From an uncultured Selenomonadales bacterium (GTDB lineage Bacteria > Bacillota > Negativicutes > Selenomonadales > Selenomonadaceae): DNA of 6,429 nt. Of this stretch, positions 1 through 5,190 are shown piece by piece. The translations under genes were made by a program, and so were the position numbers. The stretch covers positions 1-6,429 of the forward strand of contig CAMZDU010000067.1 in the NCBI GenBank assembly GCA_947305445.1, in the 5' to 3' direction. Position 1 is the first letter of the stretch; the number at the start of each line of letters is the position of its first letter. Under the pieces are notes generated by a model. It worked only from the letters and a program-made list of their open reading frames with translations. It ran no database searches and was not told the DNA's origin.

Positions 1-2
1 TT

Positions 3-1007
3 TCAGTGATAGTGAACGTCGGCGGGAGTTACGCGCTCTTTGAAGATTTTGTACGTCCACGCCTGGTAGCATAAAACTATCGGCACGAAAACTGCGGCCG
101 CGCCCGTCATCAACATCAGCGTGTGCGGCGTCGACGCGGCGTTGTAAATGTTCAAGCTCCATTCGGGCAACAAACTCGATACCATCAGCCGTGGGAACAG
201 TGCGCTAAAAAATCCCATTGTCAAGAAAGCGATTGCCAGTGTCGACGAAATGAACGCCTTGCAACCGCAACCGGATTTTGCACCGGCGCAAGCGGCAATC
301 AACGCACCGATTGACAGCCCCAGAAATATTAGCGTGCTCAGCTTGGTGAGTATGTCGGTATCGTGAGCCGCCGCCGCCGCGAACAGTACGTAGCTGAACA
401 GCGTCGCCAATCCGAGGCAAAAACTTTTCCGGCGAAGTTCTTCAAGCAGTCCCGCGTCCGCTATTTTCAGCAACAAAAAATTTGTGCCGTGGAACGCGAA
501 CAGAATCACGAAGAAAATTCCGCCGAGCAGTGCGCACGGATTGAGCAGGTCGAAGAATGTCCCGACGTAATGCATTTCGGAATTTATCGGCAGACCGCGC
601 AATAAGTTTACGACCGCCACGCCCCAAAGCAGTGCCGGCACGAAGCTTCCGAAAATTATTCCGCAATCCCAGAAATTTACCCAGTCCGACGATTTGAACT
701 TCCCGCGCAACTCGAAAGCCACGCCGCGCATAATCAGCGCGAGCAACATCAAAAACAGCGCGAGATAAAACGTGCTGAACATAGTCGCGTAAACGTGCGG
801 GAAGGCCGCGAACGTCGCGCCGCCCGCCGTAATCATCCAGACTTCGTTGCCGTCCCAGACCGGACCGATTGCGCGGACAAATTGAGCGCGTTCTTTTTTC
901 GGACGCCCGAACATCATCATGCCGACGCCGTAATCAAAGCCCTCCAATATGAAAAATCCCGTGAAGAGCACCGTTATCAATATAAACCAGACGATATTTA
1001 AGTCCAC
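3..1007 (-). CDS. cydB: Cytochrome bd quinol oxidase subunit II (CydB)
   Basis: Second integral membrane subunit of the cytochrome bd oxidase, which oxidises quinol and reduces O2 to water in the cytoplasmic membrane. CydB packs against CydA, which carries the haems. The 334-residue length is usual for the short CydB type. Family signatures are the N-terminal LEGFDYGVG stretch (residues 21-29), GPVWDGNEVW (48-57, with the conserved Asp52), NAAST (289-293) and YQAWTYKIF (314-322). Repeated hydrophobic segments fit an eight-helix protein. The start is GTG at 1007: it aligns with the usual MDLN-type N-terminus and has GGAGGAGG ten bases upstream. The ATG six bases upstream is out of frame and stops after four codons. 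The gene begins 5 bases after the restored cydA stop, so the two are almost certainly co-transcribed and translationally coupled. It ends at a TGA near the window edge and appears complete. Identification is very secure. Confidence 0.97.
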   Translation of the reverse strand: MDLNIVWFILITVLFTGFFILEGFDYGVGMMMFGRPKKERAQFVRAIGPVWDGNEVWMITAGGATFAAFPHVYATMFSTFYLALFLMLLALIMRGVAFELRGKFKSSDWVNFWDCGIIFGSFVPALLWGVAVVNLLRGLPINSEMHYVGTFFDLLNPCALLGGIFFVILFAFHGTNFLLLKIADAGLLEELRRKSFCLGLATLFSYVLFAAAAAHDTDILTKLSTLIFLGLSIGALIAACAGAKSGCGCKAFISSTLAIAFLTMGFFSALFPRLMVSSLLPEWSLNIYNAASTPHTLMLMTGAAAVFVPIVLCYQAWTYKIFKERVTPADVHYH

Positions 1008-1012
1008 GACAT

Positions 1013-2367
1013 TTACGCCTCCTCCTCAGTAACTTTAGTGCGCCGAATGAACATGATTGCCGCGCCAAGAATAAATAAATTACCGTGAAGCCGATTAACG
1101 TAACCCAAACGTCCCACGAAGACAGGTTCGGGCTGACGGCCACTGAAGTTTTCTGCAAGCCGACAACAATCCACGGTTGACGGCCCGCCTCCGCGATGTA
1201 CCAGCCGACTGAATTTGCGATAAACGGCAACGGCAACAGCAAAGGCATCATCTTCAAGCAACAGAGGTGGTCGCGAAGTTTGTTGCGCCGGAAAAAGACT
1301 TGATACGCCGTAAAGAGGACAATTAACATCATAAGGCCGCCGACGCCGATCATTGTACGGAAGCTCCAGAACATGCCGCGCACGTCGTTGGGAATGTAGT
1401 AGCCGCTGCCGTATTTTTCTTGCGCCTCGCGTTGCAGGTCGTTAATGCCTTTAACTTCGCCGTCAAACGAATTGTGAACCATGAAGCTAAACATGTTCGG
1501 GATTAAAATCTCGAAGTCGTTGCGGCCGGCCTTCTGATTGATGTCGGCGACGACCGCGAACGGCGCGGGATTTTCCGTCTCCCAAAGTGCCTCGAATGAA
1601 GCAAGTTTCATCGGATTGCCCTCGGCCAGATACTGCGCGTGCATGTGGCCGGAACCCATGACGCCAAACAGGCCTAAAAGTGTATAAAGTACGGCGCGGC
1701 GAATCGTGCGGATAAAAATTTCCCGCGAATCGCTGTCCGTAGCAATTTTCCACGCGCTGACGACGATAACCAAAAATCCGCCGGTGGTTATGCCGGCGAA
1801 GAATGCATGCGAATATTCGCCGAAGACATAAGGATTGGTGATGAGTGCGCCGAAGTCCGTCATAACGGCACGACCGTCTTCAATGGCGTAACCGACGGGG
1901 TGTTGCATAAACGAGTTCGCGACGAGAATCCAAAAGGCCGACAAATTGCTACCGAAAGCGACAATCCAAATGCACAGGCAGTGAAGTTTTTCGCTGAGTT
2001 TGTCCCAACCGAAAATCCATAGCCCGATAAACGTCGACTCGATAAAGAACGCAGTCAAAGCCTCCAGCGCGAGCGGCGCGCCGAAGATATCACCCATGAA
2101 GCGCGCATATTCCGACCAGTTCATGCCGAAATGAAATTCCTGCACGATACCGGTCACGACGCCCATTGCAAAGTTTATCAAGAATATCGTCCCGAAAAAT
2201 TTCACGAGCTTTTTAAGTTTGATGCGCTCCTCGTAGCTACCGCTGTTTATGTACCACGTTTCAAGCAGTGCAACGAAAATTGACAGCCCCAACGTTACGG
2301 GCACGAACAAAAAATGATACACGGTTGTTATTGCGAACTGAAGTCGCGAAAGAATAAGTGCGTCCAT
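1013..2367 (-). CDS. cydA: Cytochrome bd quinol oxidase subunit I (CydA), frameshifted near the 3' end
   Basis: Haem-bearing, quinol-oxidising subunit of cytochrome bd oxidase. Visible residues include His18 (oxygen-site haem ligand), Glu102 and Glu110 (proton path), His187 and Met339 in SFRTMIG (haem b558 ligands), Lys254 and Glu259 in the Q-loop, and Glu393 in the AEAGRQPW motif. The Q-loop is the short type, giving about 451 residues against about 520 in E. coli. The start is ATG at 2367, eight bases after AGGAAGTG; the open frame runs upstream to 2424 but that extension is not family-like. The frame stays open to 934 (477 residues), yet after residue about 434 it leaves the family and overlaps cydB by 74 bases. 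The neighbouring frame supplies a plausible end, GAAIMFIRRTKVTEEEA, stopping at 1013, where the cydB ribosome site lies. One base added near 1067-1083 would restore a normal C-terminus. All recognised active-site residues precede the break, so a partly functional protein is possible. Confidence 0.93.
1018..1025 (-). promoter_or_regulatory. Ribosome binding site of cydB
   Basis: GGAGGAGG lies on the minus strand ten bases before the GTG start of cydB, inside the last codons (Glu-Glu-Glu-Ala) of the frame-corrected cydA. It decides for the GTG start, since the nearby ATG is in another frame. Its position at the end of the -1 frame also supports 1013 as the ancestral cydA stop. Confidence 0.8.
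1067..1083 (-). other. Frameshift junction in cydA
   Basis: The minus strand reads GTAATTTATTTATTCTTGG here. Upstream of it the family-like reading is in one frame (ending IGFTVIYLFL); downstream the family-like reading (GAAIMFIRR) is in the -1 frame. A single missing base, for example a T in the TTATTCTT segment, accounts for this. It could be a real mutation, a strain variant or a read/assembly error. No standard heptameric slippery site of the X XXY YYZ kind with A-rich codons is visible. Confidence 0.8.
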
Positions 2368-2385
2368 AAAATCACTTCCTGTATG

Positions 2386-2400
2386 AAAAAATTTTATTGC
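2386..2400 (+). repeat. Direct repeat abutting the left inverted repeat (possible target duplication)
   Basis: AAAAAATTTTATTGC directly adjoins the left arm and matches AAAAAATTTACTTGC at 2740-2754, directly adjoining the right arm, at 13 of 15 positions in the same orientation. This is the geometry of a target-site duplication. The A/T-rich part makes chance similarity possible, and 15 bases would be long for most insertion elements. The right copy spans the stop codon of the neighbouring gene. Confidence 0.45.
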
Positions 2401-2430
2401 GTCCGAGGTCTCGGCGGAAGACAAAAATTT
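2401..2430 (+). repeat. Left arm of 30-base inverted repeat
   Basis: Begins GTCCGAGGTCTCGGCGGA. It matches the reverse complement of 2710-2739 at 25 of 30 positions, and at 22 of the first 25, where all three differences are transitions. The arm also contains its own small dyad (CCGA/TCGG). It lies 33 bases upstream of the cydA start. Confidence 0.85.
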
Positions 2431-2709
2431 CGGCGTCGTCTATTCGCCACCCGCCCAAAATTTTCGAGCGCGGCGACTCAACGAACAAGGTTTATCAATC
2501 CTTGTGGAGGCGTGTTTAAGTTTTCGTGACGTGGCGCGTTGACGAGCTTGCGTCGTGACGAATTGTCGTATTTGCGAACGAACGGTTAGCTTGACGGAAA
2601 ATCAAACGATACAACGGGAAGCCCCCGTGTATACGTAATGTCAGCGATTTACCTTTCGCAAAAGTTGTGCAGCCTCTCAGTTCATCTGCACCTGAACCGA
2701 CAACGCACG

Positions 2710-2739
2710 AAAAATCTGTCCTCCGCCGAAACCTCGGAC
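2710..2739 (-). repeat. Right arm of 30-base inverted repeat
   Basis: The minus strand begins GTCCGAGGTTTCGGCGGA at 2739, seven bases after the stop codon of the 210-residue gene. The local GTCC/GGAC and CCGA/TCGG pairings followed by ATTTTT could also act as a terminator for that gene, so this arm may have two roles. Confidence 0.85.
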
Positions 2740-2754
2740 AAAAAATTTACTTGC
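2740..2754 (+). repeat. Direct repeat abutting the right inverted repeat (possible target duplication)
   Basis: Partner of the repeat at 2386-2400, differing only at its 10th and 11th bases. It includes the TAA stop (2747-2749) and the last two codons of the 210-residue gene. If the block was inserted, the insertion point was therefore the very end of that gene. Confidence 0.45.
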
Positions 2755-3379
2755 TGTGTTTGGCAACGTAATCTTCGATAACTTCAAGTGCGCCGGCGTG
2801 CGCGTCGAAAGGCAACTTGTAATTGACGGTCGCGGAAATAAGCGCGGCGTCAATCTCGTTGGAAATTTTGTTGGCCTTCGCCTGCAACTTCTTTATAAGT
2901 TCGCGCACGCGGTTGCGGTCGAAATCAATCGTCTTGACGCGCTCAATGTCGTAGCGGTAAGTCGTTTGGTTGCCCTCTTTGTTGAAGACGTAGCCGACGC
3001 CCGCATTTTTCTCCAGCAACGAAGTACTTTTGAATTGACGCAGACCGCGCAAAGTTTCAACGGCCGTATGTCGTTTTTTGTTCACGTCGACGGCGGAATC
3101 CAAATCGAACGCCATAGAATTTTTGGTCGAGTGAATGGCTCGCGCAAGTTTTTCGCGCTCGTCAATCAACAAAATCATGAAGTCGATTACTTTGTCGGGC
3201 GGAAATTTGTTGTCGACGACAATTTTAATTTTCTCGTCGGACTGACCGTCAGTCGCCTTCGAGCGTAAATGTTTTTCCGTGACGTTGATCAAATTTTTCT
3301 CGTCGTCCAGGTAGCCGGCGGCAAACTCGAAGAGTTGCTCGATTTTGTTTTGCGCCTGGAAAGCTTCCTTCAGATTCAT
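2747..3379 (-). CDS. Unrecognised 210-residue soluble protein
   Basis: I do not recognise this family. The predicted 210-residue protein has no signal peptide and no membrane segment, is rich in charged residues and looks mostly helical. Candidate helices include residues 3-24 (MNLKEAFQAQNKIEQL start), 62-88 and 154-180 (RVRELIKKLQAKANKISNEI), the last coiled-coil-like. A lysine/aspartate-rich middle (about 38-62) carries no cysteines, and no catalytic motif stands out. The frame is open upstream to 3565, but ATG at 3379 is preferred because GGGAGTGAT lies about seven bases before it and the upstream translation is of different character. It has its own promoter (3516-3544) and appears monocistronic, or reads through the repeat block towards cydA. 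An open frame of 170 residues on the other strand has no supporting start signal. The gene is likely real; its function is unknown. Confidence 0.8.
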   Translation of the reverse strand: MNLKEAFQAQNKIEQLFEFAAGYLDDEKNLINVTEKHLRSKATDGQSDEKIKIVVDNKFPPDKVIDFMILLIDEREKLARAIHSTKNSMAFDLDSAVDVNKKRHTAVETLRGLRQFKSTSLLEKNAGVGYVFNKEGNQTTYRYDIERVKTIDFDRNRVRELIKKLQAKANKISNEIDAALISATVNYKLPFDAHAGALEVIEDYVAKHSK

Positions 3380-3515
3380 GGCAATCACTCCCAAAAAAAT
3401 TATCATATTACCGCGGGGCACAAAGTTACGCCTTTGGAGACTATGTAAGAGGCAATCTCGGCGCAACAGTCGTTGAATTAGGGTTCCCTTCTGGAGAGTG
3501 TCAATTCTTGAACGT

Positions 3516-3544
3516 ATTAAATCATAAATTGTGGCCGTTGACAA
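3516..3544 (-). promoter_or_regulatory. Sigma-70-type promoter for the 210-residue gene
   Basis: The minus strand has TTGTCA (3539-3544), a 17-base spacer, then TTTAAT (3516-3521), each one mismatch from consensus. It lies just after the terminator-like folds and would give a leader of about 130 bases before the ATG at 3379. A perfect TTGACA at 3499-3504 has no good -10 partner. The leader contains a small hairpin, CAAAG/CTTTG (3421-3436), but no riboswitch I recognise. Confidence 0.55.
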
Positions 3545-3566
3545 CGAAATCTGCAACAAAAGCAAT

Positions 3567-3627
3567 AAAAAATCCCCGCCACTTAACGCGATTAACAGAG
3601 AGCTTAATTTTATCCAAAAATGGCGAG
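3567..3627 (-). terminator. Second, weaker terminator-like fold
   Basis: On the minus strand CTCGCCA (3621-3627) can pair with TGGCGGG (3575-3581), followed by GATTTTTTATT (T-run 3567-3572). The 39-base loop holds an ATTAA/TTAAT stem (3591-3608). The long loop lowers confidence, but the T-run and its place just before a promoter fit a backup terminator for the operon to the right. Confidence 0.4.
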
Positions 3628-3722
3628 AAAACCCCCGCCTCTTTTAGGCGGCGAGTAGTTCAACGTTGATATCTCATCGTGGAGAAAGCCGGGCCGCTAA
3701 CACCCTGCCGCACGAAATATAT
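3626..3722 (-). mobile_element. Possible solo right end of an IS200/IS605-type element
   Basis: The minus strand runs from a GC-rich stretch (GTGTTAGCGGCCCGGC, about 3687-3702) through TTGAACTACTC (about 3653-3663) into the hairpin at 3635-3651 and a T-run. From memory this order resembles the 3' end and guide-RNA scaffold of tnpB-bearing IS200/IS605 elements, where a GAAC-containing segment precedes a subterminal palindrome. No tnpA or tnpB remnant is in the window, so this would be a solo end or a decayed copy. A 10-base perfect palindrome, TCAACGTTGA (3660-3669), lies within it. The match is by recollection only and is uncertain. Confidence 0.3.
3628..3651 (-). terminator. Rho-independent terminator-like hairpin after the SDR gene
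   Basis: On the minus strand CCGCCT (3646-3651), a five-base loop and AGGCGG (3635-3640) make a six-pair GC-rich stem, followed by GGG and TTTT (3628-3631). It lies about 90 bases after the SDR stop and would end the redox operon. The same hairpin may instead be, or derive from, the right-end palindrome of an IS200/IS605-type element. Confidence 0.6.
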
Positions 3723-3740
3723 CACGCGCTCAGAAAAGTT

Positions 3741-4466
3741 TTAGGCCGTCAAGCCGCCGTCAACGCTGAGCACCGCGCCCGTGATGAAACTTGCCGCATC
3801 GGAGGCCAGAAAATAAATCGCCGCCGCAATTTCGTCCGCCGTGCCAATTCGACCGAGCGGATAAATTTTCGACAGCTCCTCGACGGTTGAGCTTGAAGTT
3901 TTCAGCTGAGCCACAGTCAGCGGCGTCAACACATCGCCCGGCGCGACGCAGTTCACACGCACGGGAAAACTTGCCAGCTCCAGCGCAAGTGACTTCGTGA
4001 AGGCGACCACCGCACCTTTGCTCGCCGCATAGGCCGCGCAGAAATAATTGCCGCGCAAACCCGCGTCGCTTGCCACGTTGACGACACAGCCGCGACTTTT
4101 AATCAGCTCGTCGACAGCCGCCCGCGTCGTAAAAAACGTGCCCTTGACGTTCGTGGCAAAAATGTCATCAAAAAATTTTTCGTCCGCCGCGGTTATCGCG
4201 CCTTCGCCGTAAATTCCCGCGCTGTTAATCAGAACATTGACGCCGCCGAATATTTCAACCGTCCGCGAAATAATTTTCTCGCAGTCGTCGACGCGCCGCA
4301 CGTCCGCCGAAATAAAAATAAAACGCCCGTCAAGCTCCGAGCTGATTTTGTCGAATCGAGCTTTGCTCCTGCCGACGAGCGCACAGTTAAAATCGTTTGC
4401 CAGAAAAATTTTGGCGGTCGCGAGTCCGATACCCGACGTGCCGCCCGTAATTATTGCCGTCTTCAA
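3741..4466 (-). CDS. Classical short-chain dehydrogenase/reductase (SDR)
   Basis: Cytosolic NAD(P)-dependent oxidoreductase with one Rossmann domain; the 241-residue length is typical. Motifs in order are TGGTSGIG (7-14, dinucleotide binding), Asp55 (adenine contact), NSAG (81-84), Asn106, Ser133, and Tyr146-x3-Lys150 in YAASK, giving a complete Asn-Ser-Tyr-Lys tetrad. APGDV (175-179) and the terminal SVDGG complete the FabG-like pattern. Arg33 after the second strand, with no acidic residue there, points to NADPH (inference). The substrate cannot be read; 3-oxoacyl, sugar or steroid-type carbonyls are all possible. The start is TTG at 4466, nine bases after GGAGG; no family-like ATG competes. 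It is the last gene of the operon, 21 bases after the flavodoxin stop, and is followed by a terminator hairpin at 3635-3651. Confidence 0.93.
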   Translation of the reverse strand: MKTAIITGGTSGIGLATAKIFLANDFNCALVGRSKARFDKISSELDGRFIFISADVRRVDDCEKIISRTVEIFGGVNVLINSAGIYGEGAITAADEKFFDDIFATNVKGTFFTTRAAVDELIKSRGCVVNVASDAGLRGNYFCAAYAASKGAVVAFTKSLALELASFPVRVNCVAPGDVLTPLTVAQLKTSSSTVEELSKIYPLGRIGTADEIAAAIYFLASDAASFITGAVLSVDGGLTA

Positions 4467-4487
4467 AAAATTTCCTCCGTCAAAAAA

Positions 4488-4970
4488 TTACAGCGGAAGA
4501 TTTTTAAGCCAGTCGGTCAACGTAGCTTTGTCGACGCGTCCGCGAAAAACTTGCCCCATTATCCAGCGAACCGAATCCGCGCACGAGGGCTTGAGTTGCG
4601 CGAGCGTCTCACCGAAACCGCTACCGCCGCTCGTCGCGAAAAGGACAATCGTCTTGCCGCTGAAGTCGTAACTTTCCAGAAAGCTGTTAATGATGTGCGG
4701 CGCGACGTACCACCAAATCGGGAAGCCCAGAAAAATTGTGTCGTAATCGGCGACGGGCGCGGCTTTATCTGCGAGCGCGGGACGAGAATTAATATCCGCC
4801 ATCTCGACCGAGCTGCGCGACTGCGAGTTATTCCAATTCAAATCTTTGCCGGTGTAAGGCGTCTCCGGTTTAATCTCGTAAGTGTCCGCGCCGAGAACTT
4901 CAGCCAGAGTTTTGGCAAGCTTGCGTGTGGAACCGCTTGCCGAAAAAAATGCCACGAGTTTTTTGCTCAT
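4488..4970 (-). CDS. Flavodoxin-type FMN protein
   Basis: Small cytosolic FMN electron carrier or FMN-dependent reductase of the flavodoxin fold, 160 residues. The phosphate-binding loop is SASGST at residues 10-15. The segment YEIKPETPYTGKDLNW (31-46), the aromatic PIWWYVAPH (84-92), which should stack near the isoalloxazine, and ATSGGSG (112-118) are typical of the flavodoxin_4-like family common in anaerobic Firmicutes and Bacteroidetes. Start ATG at 4970 overlaps the TGA of the preceding small gene as ATGA, and GGAGG lies seven bases upstream inside that gene, which implies translational coupling. Its place between an Fe-S aldo/keto reductase and an SDR suggests it passes electrons within this set, but the partner is inferred. 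No truncation is seen. Confidence 0.93.
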   Translation of the reverse strand: MSKKLVAFFSASGSTRKLAKTLAEVLGADTYEIKPETPYTGKDLNWNNSQSRSSVEMADINSRPALADKAAPVADYDTIFLGFPIWWYVAPHIINSFLESYDFSGKTIVLFATSGGSGFGETLAQLKPSCADSVRWIMGQVFRGRVDKATLTDWLKNLPL

Positions 4971-5158
4971 TTCAAAACCTCCGCAGTTGTTTGCCCGGCG
5001 AACTCGAAACGAACCGTGTCGTCGCCGAGCGAGCGTTTAGAACCGTAACGAATCACCGCGTCGAAGTTGCGGCGATCTTTTTTTTCGTCGTCCTTGTCCA
5101 AAGTCGGCGGCTTAAGGACGTTTAAGATGTCGTCGAGTTTTGCGCCGTCTTCAAACAT
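4967..5158 (-). CDS. Unrecognised 63-residue protein in the redox operon
   Basis: I recognise no family. The 63-residue product is hydrophilic. It begins MFEDGAKLDDILNVLKPP, has a run of charged residues at 21-30 (DKDDEKKDRR), and ends in a probable strand-rich part (FDAVIRYGS, 32-40; DDTVRFEFAG, 46-55). There are no cysteines or membrane segments, so it is not an Fe-S or anchoring subunit. The frame is open upstream to 5254, but that part overlaps the end of the aldo/keto reductase. The ATG at 5158 has a near-perfect AAGGAGGTG seven bases before it, and the gene starts 32 bases after the upstream stop. Its stop overlaps the flavodoxin start (ATGA). The strong ribosome site and tight packing argue that it is translated. 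It may be a small partner or regulator of one of the enzymes (inference only). Confidence 0.75.
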   Translation of the reverse strand: MFEDGAKLDDILNVLKPPTLDKDDEKKDRRNFDAVIRYGSKRSLGDDTVRFEFAGQTTAEVLK

Positions 5159-5175
5159 TTCAAACACCTCCTTAG
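5159..5175 (-). promoter_or_regulatory. Strong ribosome binding site of the 63-residue gene
   Basis: The minus strand has TAAGGAGGTGTTTGAA directly before ATG at 5158, close to the ideal anti-16S pairing with a seven-base spacer. It decides for this start over the longer open frame and is the best evidence that the small gene is translated. Confidence 0.75.
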
Positions 5176-5190
5176 AAGTTAGGGAGTAGG

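Larger units (their letters stand above)
2401..2739 (-). ncRNA. Candidate structured RNA or MITE-like element with paired ends
   Basis: This 339-base block fills the gap between the unknown 210-residue gene and cydA and has no credible gene on either strand. Its ends are 30-base inverted repeats (2401-2430 and 2710-2739). Read as minus-strand RNA they form a terminal helix of about 25 pairs in which all three arm differences (positions 10, 19 and 24) are G-U wobbles. Further stems are visible: GTTCA/TGAAC (2693-2697 with 2680-2684) interleaved with GTGCAG/CTGCAC (2686-2691 with 2667-2672), a pseudoknot arrangement; TTTGCGAA/TTCGCAAA (2655-2662 with 2571-2578) enclosing GCTGAC/GTCAAGC (2640-2645 with 2589-2595) and a GC-rich hairpin (2609-2632); and ACAAGG/CCTTGT (2485-2505). 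It does not match RNase P RNA, tmRNA, SRP RNA or a riboswitch I know. The abutting direct repeats equally suggest a non-autonomous mobile element. The family is unknown to me. Confidence 0.5.

Noticed and set aside
934..1012. 43-residue basic tail of CydA read in the uninterrupted frame
   Set aside because: It breaks the last hydrophobic helix, overlaps cydB by 74 bases and is unlike any CydA end I know. The -1 frame gives a natural end with the cydB ribosome site.
1064..1083. Programmed -1 frameshifting in cydA
   Set aside because: No recognised slippery heptamer or clear stimulatory stem-loop was seen, and cydA is not known for recoding. Mutation or sequence error is simpler.
2314..2529. 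71-codon plus-strand open frame across the cydA upstream region
   Set aside because: It starts inside cydA antisense and runs into the inverted-repeat block; it has no ribosome site and no protein-like character.
2586..2700. Riboswitch of known class (lysine, or c-di-AMP because of a CCGTCAAGCTAACC-like string; TPP because of CTGAGAGG)
   Set aside because: Each match is a short fragment. The remaining conserved core elements and their order are absent, and the adjacent genes do not fit these ligands.
2401..2739. RNase P RNA, tmRNA, SRP RNA or 6S RNA, considered because of size and paired ends
   Set aside because: The hallmark strings (such as GAGGAAAGTCC for RNase P, the tRNA-like end of tmRNA, the GGAAGCAGCC-type SRP core) are missing, and the size is wrong for 6S RNA.
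2368..2746. Rex or FNR operator for cydAB
   Set aside because: I looked for TTGTGA-N-TCACAA and TTGAT-N4-ATCAA type palindromes on both strands. Only isolated half-sites (for example TTGAT near 2496) were seen.
2756..3268. 170-codon open frame on the plus strand
   Set aside because: It lies antisense within the 210-residue gene, has no Shine-Dalgarno and has composition typical of a shadow frame. The minus-strand reading has a ribosome site and a promoter.
4551..5048. 165-codon plus-strand open frame opposite the flavodoxin
   Set aside because: It is antisense to a clear flavodoxin plus the small gene, arginine-rich in the manner of GC-biased shadow frames, and has no start signal.
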